Shown: piece by piece, positions 1 to 6,100 of the stretch
How positions within the stretch are numbered: the first letter of the stretch is position 1
Layout of the letters: each line of letters opens with the position of its first letter
Origin: an uncultured Peptoniphilus sp.
GTDB taxonomy: Bacteria; Bacillota; Clostridia; Tissierellales; Peptoniphilaceae
Direction of reading: 5' to 3'
Assembly: GCA_947254665.1 (NCBI GenBank)
Contig: CAMYEJ010000074.1
Location: 1 to 6,771, forward strand
Length of the DNA stretch: 6,771 bases
Notes under the pieces: model-generated
Database searches by the model: none
What the model was told of the DNA's origin: nothing
What the model saw: only the letters and a program-made list of their open reading frames with translations
Translations under genes and position numbers: made by a program

Positions 1-2
1 GC

Positions 3-1025
3 TCAGACGATCCGAATTCAAAATCCATATTTTCAGGGGACGGACTTATGGAATCCATAGTCAAAACATCCTGGGAAAAATTTAAGTTTGGAGGCATACC
101 AGCCACAAACCAACTTCTCTTCTATGTAAACCTGAAAGAAATACCAAACAATAGATTCGGCACTCAAAGTGAAATCTATTGGGACGATGCCTTCTTCGGC
201 ACCCAAGTAGGAGCAGTTATAAGAGGAACGTATACAGTAAAGATCGTAGATCCAATCTCATTTTTAAAAAATTTCGTTCCAGTTAAATATCTAAGTTCTG
301 GAGCACCAGCATTTGATTTAGGAGATATGGATAATGATGCAGCAGAACAACTCTTCAACGAAGTAGTTGGCAGTCTATCAGTGGCATTTTCAAACTATAC
401 CAACGATCCAACTAGGGGCAATAGGATTAGCAAGATCCAAGGAGATCAAATAGGATTTGCAAAATCTCTTTCAGCTGCAGTAGAAGACAATTACGAATGG
501 AGTTCCACCCGTGGCCTTGAAATCGTGAAGACAGCAATCTTGGCAATCGAATATGACGAAGATACCAAGGAAATGATGAAGGATGTCAAGAGAGCCGATG
601 CACTTTCAGGCTCCCGTGGCAATTCATTTATGCAACAATCAGTGGCAAGAGGTATGCAAGCAGCAGGAGAAAATGGTGGCGGAGCAAACATGGCATTTAT
701 GGGAATGGGCATGAACGCAGCAGGAAATATGATGGGTGGAGTTCAACAACCAAATGTAGGAAACTCCTACCAACCTAATTTCGGTGGCGGAATGAACCAA
801 AACCAAGGATATCAAAACCAAGGATACCAAAACCAAGGATACCAAAACCAAGGACAAAACCAAGGCTATTATGACCAAGGTCAAAATCAAAATCAAAACC
901 AAAATCAAAGCCAACCACCAGAAGATCCAACAGAAAAACTAATCAAGATGAAGAAACTTCTCGATGCAGAAGTCATAACCCAAGAAGAATTTGACAAGGT
1001 GAAGAGGGAAATACTAGGACTATAG
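3..1025 (+). CDS. SPFH-domain protein, YdjI / 'virion core protein' type, with C-terminal SHOCT-like segment (5' end outside window)
   Basis: Proteins of this SPFH (band 7-like) family are thought to act as membrane-associated scaffolds in envelope-stress loci such as B. subtilis pspA-ydjGHI. Numbering residues from the ATG at 48, residues about 1-185 look like the middle and end of the SPFH core: a beta-rich part with FGTQ, RGTY and DPISF, then a helical part containing SLSAAVEDNY and LEIVKTAI. A Met/Gly-rich linker follows (about 190-250), then an Asn/Gln-rich tract (about 251-288), then residues 290-325, where a helix pair with EKLIKMKKLLDAEVITQEEF resembles SHOCT. The frame is open from 48 back to base 3 (codons reading DDPNSKSIFSGDGL), and the family normally has roughly 80 more residues before this point. 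I therefore treat the gene as 5'-partial and Met48 as internal, even though AGGGG at 35-39 mimics a ribosome binding site. The next gene starts 8 bases after the stop. The family call is from memory of conserved patterns and is fairly sure. Confidence 0.85.
   Translation, partial: SDDPNSKSIFSGDGLMESIVKTSWEKFKFGGIPATNQLLFYVNLKEIPNNRFGTQSEIYWDDAFFGTQVGAVIRGTYTVKIVDPISFLKNFVPVKYLSSGAPAFDLGDMDNDAAEQLFNEVVGSLSVAFSNYTNDPTRGNRISKIQGDQIGFAKSLSAAVEDNYEWSSTRGLEIVKTAILAIEYDEDTKEMMKDVKRADALSGSRGNSFMQQSVARGMQAAGENGGGANMAFMGMGMNAAGNMMGGVQQPNVGNSYQPNFGGGMNQNQGYQNQGYQNQGYQNQGQNQGYYDQGQNQNQNQNQSQPPEDPTEKLIKMKKLLDAEVITQEEFDKVKREILGL
801..865 (+). repeat. 15-bp in-frame tandem repeat encoding NQGYQ units
   Basis: Three consecutive 15-base units (801-815, 816-830, 831-845) differ by one base, a T/C change in the first unit. 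They are followed by partial units at 846-855 and 856-865. Each unit encodes Asn-Gln-Gly-Tyr-Gln, so gain or loss of units keeps the frame and only changes linker length. The tract separates the SPFH core from the C-terminal SHOCT-like segment. Confidence 0.85.
881..910 (+). repeat. 6-bp tandem repeat encoding Gln-Asn pairs
   Basis: Five hexamer units of TCAAAA type (881, 887, 893, 899, 905) are present, with one C in place of T in the fourth and a final G in the fifth. They encode alternating Gln and Asn. Like the 15-bp array just upstream, the unit length is a multiple of three, so slippage would not break the protein. Confidence 0.8.
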
Positions 1026-1033
1026 GTGATCTT

Positions 1034-2551
1034 ATGAAGGACGATATAAAAATAATAGATATGACAAGCGGCTTAAAGGATGGTCAGATCAAATGTCCTA
1101 AGTGTGGTTCAACAGACATAGAGACCAACACCAAAACCGGCAAGCTCAGATGTAATTTCTGTAGAACTGAATTCGAGCCAGAACTAGCACCAGAAGACCA
1201 AGACATAAGCACATTGGAAGGAACTACCATGGGAAGTGGAGCTGCAGACATAGACGAAGCTGCGGAAAGTATGGTGACAGTCAAATGCGAAAGCTGCGGC
1301 GCAGAAGTAGTAATCGACACCAACACCACCACCCAGGCAAGATGCCACTGGTGCCGCAACACACTTTCTATAAACAATATAGTACCCAATGGAGCAGTGC
1401 CAGATGTAATCCTTCCATTTAGCGTAACTAAGAGTGACGCCCAAGAAGAGATAGAGAAATTTGTAAAACAGAGAAAATTTTTTGCCCATCCAAAATTTAC
1501 AAGGGAGTTTACCACAGAGAACATCTGCGGAGTATACCTTCCGTACATGCTTGTGGATGTAAACGCCCACATGCACTTATGGGGCGAAGGAGAAATCAAA
1601 ACAAATAGCTACGAAGTAGGCACAGGGGACGACAAACATACGGAGTACGACGCAGATTGCTACGAAATCGAAAGAGACTTCGATATATTTATAGATGATC
1701 TATCCATAGAATCTTCAACAGACAAACTGGATTACACAGCCAAGGACAAGACCACCAATATCATAAACGCTATCATGCCCTTTGACACAGAAAACTCTGT
1801 CAAGTTCAACGCCAACTACATGAAAGGCTACACATCAGAGAAGAGAGATAGCAATATCGATTTTCTAAGAGAAACAGTCTTTGCACAAAGCTCCGACGTC
1901 GCAAGACTTGCAGCAAAGGAGACCACAGAAGAATATGACAGAGGCGTAAGATGGGAGGACGAAGATTACAAGGTAAAAGGCGATTCATGGAAGGCAGCCT
2001 ACCTACCAGTGTGGCTCTACAGCTATATGCAAAAGAAAAACGGCAAGAATCTACTTCACTATGTGGCGGTAAACGCAAGGACCAAGGAAACCATGGGCAG
2101 CGTGCCTATAAACTTTACGAAACTATTTATCTGTTCAGTCCTTGTTGAAATCTTTGGAGGAATAGCAGCATACGTACTAAATATAATTGCAGCTATGAGC
2201 ATGTTTGATGACACAAAATTCCAAGATTCAAGACAGCTCTTCTGGATCCTATTAGTATCAGGATTCGTCTTCTACTTCACAATATATGCAAGGTATAGAA
2301 ACTCAGACGAAAGGCACCACTACGAACTAGAAACCAAGCACGAAATAAGTAACCTAATTTGCGAAGATAAATTTGTAAAAAATCTAAAAGGACTTTCAGA
2401 ATGTTATATCGAAGGCGAAAACTCAAGTGAACTAAAAGGCAATAGGCTCGATCTAACCAAGGACAAACACCTCAAAAAAGCAAAAGAAAAAGGAATCTTG
2501 GATGAGGTCGAAGAAAACAAAAAGAGACTTAACGAGACTTTTGACAAATAG
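1034..2551 (+). CDS. Double zinc-ribbon membrane protein, YdjG-like, partner of the SPFH protein
   Basis: This 505-aa protein has two Cys4 zinc ribbons at its N-terminus: C21/C24/C40/C43 (KCPKCG ... CNFC) and C85/C88/C104/C107 (KCESCG ... CHWC). They are joined by an acidic linker. A long soluble middle region (about 110-360) follows, with conserved-looking patches such as ICGVYLPYML and WKAAYLPVWLYSY. Two hydrophobic segments lie at about 364-388 and 402-419, with a charged Lys/Glu-rich tail after them. The tail is probably cytoplasmic, but topology is inferred. The start follows the SPFH stop by 8 bases, and the AGGTGAT at 1024-1030 that overlaps this stop is the likely ribosome binding site, which suggests translational coupling. 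In B. subtilis a zinc-ribbon protein (YdjG) sits with an SPFH protein (YdjI) and PspA in one stress operon, and I infer a similar job here. No enzymatic motif is visible. The name 'TFIIB-type zinc ribbon' in databases reflects only the metal site. Confidence 0.85.
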   Translation: MKDDIKIIDMTSGLKDGQIKCPKCGSTDIETNTKTGKLRCNFCRTEFEPELAPEDQDISTLEGTTMGSGAADIDEAAESMVTVKCESCGAEVVIDTNTTTQARCHWCRNTLSINNIVPNGAVPDVILPFSVTKSDAQEEIEKFVKQRKFFAHPKFTREFTTENICGVYLPYMLVDVNAHMHLWGEGEIKTNSYEVGTGDDKHTEYDADCYEIERDFDIFIDDLSIESSTDKLDYTAKDKTTNIINAIMPFDTENSVKFNANYMKGYTSEKRDSNIDFLRETVFAQSSDVARLAAKETTEEYDRGVRWEDEDYKVKGDSWKAAYLPVWLYSYMQKKNGKNLLHYVAVNARTKETMGSVPINFTKLFICSVLVEIFGGIAAYVLNIIAAMSMFDDTKFQDSRQLFWILLVSGFVFYFTIYARYRNSDERHHYELETKHEISNLICEDKFVKNLKGLSECYIEGENSSELKGNRLDLTKDKHLKKAKEKGILDEVEENKKRLNETFDK

Positions 2552-2590
2552 TCATAAATTAACATGATTAGAAAATGAAAGGAGAAAATA

Positions 2591-2656
2591 ATGGGATTAT
2601 TCGGTAAAAAAGAAAAAATAGAAATAACTGATCACTTTCATAATTCATACTCCTAG
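2591..2656 (+). pseudogene. 21-codon orphan start, probable remnant of a third operon gene
   Basis: An AAAGGAG at 2578-2584 sits six bases before an ATG that opens a frame starting MGLFGKKEKIEI and ending at a TAG after 21 residues. MGLF(G/N)KK is a common N-terminus among SPFH/YdjI-type and related stress proteins, so this looks like the beginning of a real gene whose body has been lost. The terminator begins 14 bases after the stop. It could also be a genuine tiny peptide, but nothing in the sequence supports a function. Confidence 0.45.
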
Positions 2657-2670
2657 AAAAACTGGGAAAG

Positions 2671-2712
2671 ACAAAGGCACTCAAAATTTGGGGTGCTTTT
2701 GTATTTATTTTT
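2671..2712 (+). terminator. Rho-independent terminator of the SPFH/zinc-ribbon operon
   Basis: The arms 2671-2682 and 2691-2702 form a 12-bp stem (ACAAAGGCACTC with GGGTGCTTTTGT, two G-U pairs). The loop has eight bases (2683-2690), and a T-rich tract follows (2704-2712). It separates the stress operon from the adhesin locus. Confidence 0.85.
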
Positions 2713-2753
2713 CAAATCTCATACTTTCGGGTGATGTGCAAAAAGAAATAATT

Positions 2754-2781
2754 TTGTAAGATAAAGGTAGAAAGCTAAGAA
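2754..2781 (+). promoter_or_regulatory. Possible weak promoter for the adhesin locus
   Basis: TTGTAA (2754-2759) and TAAGAA (2776-2781) are spaced by 16 bases in the gap between the terminator and the secreted stub gene. A promoter is expected here because the upstream operon ends in a terminator. The match to the -35/-10 consensus is poor, however, and other AT-rich hexamers nearby would fit about as well. Confidence 0.25.
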
Positions 2782-2800
2782 CCCATTTACATACAAGATA

Positions 2801-2806
2801 AGGAGG
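2801..2806 (+). promoter_or_regulatory. Ribosome binding site of the secreted stub
   Basis: A perfect AGGAGG lies six bases before the ATG at 2813. The surrounding AGATAAGGAGG (2796-2806) recurs almost unchanged before the big adhesin gene (3124-3133), so both genes carry the same kind of leader. Confidence 0.8.
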
Positions 2807-2812
2807 AGAATT

Positions 2813-3124
2813 ATGAAAAGAACAAAGAGATTTATATCCCTATTTTTAACAATTATGATACTACTAGGGGCAGTAGTCTTTAGTCCTACGCCAGTACAGG
2901 CTCAAGGAGGAGAGACGGGACCACCACAATGGGTGAAAAACCAAATTACCAAAGACTTAAATACGGATTTAAAAAATCCAGGATCAGTAAAATTCTATGA
3001 ACCTATCATAGAGGAAGACAAAGAAATAGCAAATAAATGGACTGCAAAACTTCTAGTAGCAGCCAGAGACAGTGAAGAGACAGCGGGGGATTATTCTCTC
3101 TTCGCGGGTGTTTTATGGTTTTAG
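2813..3124 (+). CDS. Short secreted protein; truncated N-terminus of a vWA adhesin (paralogue of the next gene)
   Basis: This intact 103-codon frame has a clear Sec signal peptide: basic KRTKR, a hydrophobic core, and a likely cut after VQA at residue 30. The segment PQWVK ... VAARDS (residues 38-87) aligns by hand with residues 118-169 of the following adhesin, with 33 of 50 positions identical and a two-residue gap. In the adhesin this segment leads directly into the vWA domain. Here it ends in about 16 unrelated residues and a stop, with no MIDAS motif. I read it as the retained front of an older adhesin gene that lost its body at about 3080. It is probably still translated and secreted, but no function can be assigned. 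Its Pro codons are only CCA/CCT (six of six), as in the SPFH gene and unlike the adhesin that follows. The next gene starts 16 bases downstream. Confidence 0.8.
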   Translation: MKRTKRFISLFLTIMILLGAVVFSPTPVQAQGGETGPPQWVKNQITKDLNTDLKNPGSVKFYEPIIEEDKEIANKWTAKLLVAARDSEETAGDYSLFAGVLWF

Positions 3125-3126
3125 AT

Positions 3127-3134
3127 AAGGAGGG
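3127..3134 (+). promoter_or_regulatory. Ribosome binding site of the vWA/CnaB adhesin
   Basis: AAGGAGGG lies six bases before the ATG at 3141. It settles the start of the long open frame together with the signal peptide that immediately follows. It sits directly after the TAG of the stub at 3122-3124, with no room for a separate promoter unless that lies inside the stub. Confidence 0.8.
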
Positions 3135-3140
3135 AAAAAG

Positions 3141-6100
3141 ATGAAAGATAATAAAAAAACTATTACAAAAAAGCTTTTAGCTTTTACATTAGCATTTATT
3201 TTACTTATGACATCGTTGCCGTTAAATGTTTTTGCTGAAATGGGAAATGAGTCAAATAGTAATTTTATCGAAGAAAATGCAGGAGAAGTAAAAAATCCTG
3301 TAGGTATAGGAAAAAACTCTAAAGATGAAAAAGCTAAGGAAAGTCCATATCAAGCGGCTAAAAATCCGGATAACATAGTTGGCAATGAAATTCCGGATGG
3401 AACGATTAACTATGGATCATTTGGAAAAACTAAAATATTTAAAGTTTCAGGTAATATGATTAGAAATGCCGGAAATAGAGGATCATCAGCGCCTCAATGG
3501 GTTAAAGATTTAATTAAACCCGGCGGAACACTTGATTCTGATTTAGTAAATGCGGGTTCTGTAAAGGCATATAAGCCGGTTGTGGAAGAAGACCCAAATA
3601 TAGCTAACAAGTGGACAGTAAAGATGCTTGTAGCGGCAAGGGATTCTGTAAAAACCTCTAAGATTGTACTGGTCATAGATACATCAGGCAGTATGAACGA
3701 CGATAATCGTATAGAGGGTGCAAAAGACGCCGCTAATGCCTTTGTTGACAATGTGTTAGACGGCTCACAAAGTACACAAATAGGTATTGTGCGTTTTGCT
3801 GCAAATGTTAGCATTGTATCAGATTTTACAAACAATAAAGACGAATTGCATAGTAAGATTAATGCTTTATCAGCTAAAGGCGGAACCTTTACTCAAGCCG
3901 GAGTAAAGCAAGCCAGAACAATGCTTGCCAAATCCGGTGCAGATAAGAAATATATGGTCGTGCTGTCAGATGGTGTGCCGACATTCAATTACCAAATATC
4001 TGATCCAAATAATTATTTGATTGATGGAGGACCGGGAAGTCATACCTATGAAAAACAGACTGGTACGAATGTGCCGGAAAATGAATTTTTATACAACGAG
4101 TCAGCTACTGGAGCAGGCAGCAGTATGTGGGAAGAATATGAAAGTGTGTATAAGGGTGGATTCCTTTTCCCAATCTACGAATATCATTATTACAACAGCG
4201 GAAACTGCGCCATTGCCGAATCCGGCTTTGCCAAAGCCGCCAATATGCGTGTATTTACAGTTGGATTACAAACAGATGCAACGGGAAGCGGGGTTCTTCG
4301 TGATATGGCATCTGCTCCCGGAGATTTTACAGAGGTAACAGATGTAAACCAACTAACTCCTGTATTTAAACAAATAGCAGCACAAATACTAAAAACTGTA
4401 AATCAAGCAACAGTAAATGTTAACTTTAACACAGGCTTTCAGTTGCCGGATGATTTTAATCCCGCAACAGCAGAGCACTCACCAGGCTCAGAAATTACAA
4501 TAGTTGATGGAAAGCCGAAATGGACAATGGCAACAGTAGCCACAGTATTTGATGAAGATGATCCGTCATTAAAGTATGAGTATATAACATATACCGTGAC
4601 AATAAATGATGATATTTTAAAAAATAACAGTCCTGAAAATGGAATTAATCCGTTAGGTCAAATCTCTATGACCTATACAGACCGGAATGGGAATCCACAA
4701 ACAACAGATTTTCCTGAAACTAAAGTAACACCTAAACTGTTTGTATTGAATAAGGTTGTTACAAACAATGCAGGTGGAGCGGCAGTGGATTCAGATAAGC
4801 GTGAATTCCAATTTAAGGTGGAAAAAGTCAACGGAAGTGGATATACTTACCACGAAACTATCAGTCTAAGACCCGGCGAACGAAAAATCATTCATAATCC
4901 GAATAAAAATGAAGCTTATCGTGTATATGAGCTTAGTACTGCAAAGGTATATGATGAAAATAATGAAAATCCATTAAATTTTAATGTTACGACCTATTAT
5001 AATAAATTTGAGGTAACGGCAAATGGTGATTTATCAACGACAACCGGTGATGCACCGGCAAGCGACGGTATAGGTAAATCTATTACGGGTTCAATATCCG
5101 ACGGAACAGCAGGGGAAAGACTGAACGTTACCTTTAAAAATTGGGAAGAAGAAGAGGCCAGAGCTAAGATCAGTGTCCATAAGATTGTAGAGCAATCTAG
5201 GGGAATGAGCAGACAAACTCCTCCAACCTTTACAATTAATTTGAAGAGGAAAAAAGGAGTAGTTCCGGGAATGGAAAAGCAACATGACTGGGATCAACCG
5301 GTAGGAATGAATCAAACAGTAACAATTCCTCACATGATGAGATTTACAACCTATATAGTGACAGAAAAAGATTTAGCAAGTATATCGCCATATGCTCCGA
5401 AAGTAGGAGAACAAGGCAAAGAAGTGGAAATAACCCTATATAAAGTAATTGCAGGAGGAGGAAAAGGACAGATTATTGACTTTACTAATGTCTACAATTC
5501 GAGTGCAACAGTAAATGTAACAGCTACTAAAACTTGGAAAAATGGACCGGATAAAGATCATACCGCACCGGTATTTGAATTATATGCAGATGGAAAAAAG
5601 GTTGATGGTGTAACTCCGACAATTGCACCATCAAGCGGTACAGCAAACAGCTTTACCTATACTTGGACTGTACAGGCTATTAATGCAACGACACATTTGC
5701 CAATAGAATATACAGTAAAGGAAGCAGACGTAGGTGCGAATAACAAGATAACAGTAAATAATCATATCTATAAAGTAAGTCAGCATGGCAATGCAATTAC
5801 CAACACTTATGAAATACCGAATAATGGTACATTTACAGCCACAAAAGTATGGTCTGGAGATGAAAAAGTAACAAGACCAACTATGAATTTTGAGTTGTTG
5901 CGAAGAGTTGGAAATGCAGAAGGTGAACAGGTACCGGGAGCAGAAGTTATAGAAATAGACGGAAGCAAAACAACTGCAACTTGGACAGGCTTAGAAACTA
6001 CAAATGCAGCAGGTGATGAGTATACATTCTATGTAGAAGAAAGCCTTAAGAATCCGGGAGATGTCAACAACGACAACTGGAAGTTAGGCAAATTTGATGA

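Noticed and set aside
48..50. ATG at 48 with AGGGG upstream as the true start of the SPFH gene
   Set aside because: The frame is open to the window edge, and the residues at the start correspond to the middle of the SPFH core rather than its N-terminus. An internal Met is more likely.
639..914. Minus-strand frame of 91 codons rich in Leu/Val
   Set aside because: It is the antisense shadow of the Asn/Gln repeat tract. It has no ribosome binding site or recognisable domain.
1084..1599. Minus-strand frames of 171 and 130 codons inside the zinc-ribbon gene
   Set aside because: They are fully antisense to a well-supported gene, show no protein-like motif pattern, and the two overlap each other.
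2813..3140. Recent tandem duplication of the adhesin N-terminus as the source of the stub
   Set aside because: DNA similarity to the adhesin is too low, codon choice differs and a large spacer is missing. An older or separate origin fits better.
4021..4338. Plus-strand 105-codon frame inside the vWA region
   Set aside because: It is an out-of-frame shadow of the adhesin, whose own frame shows a clear vWA domain across the same bases.
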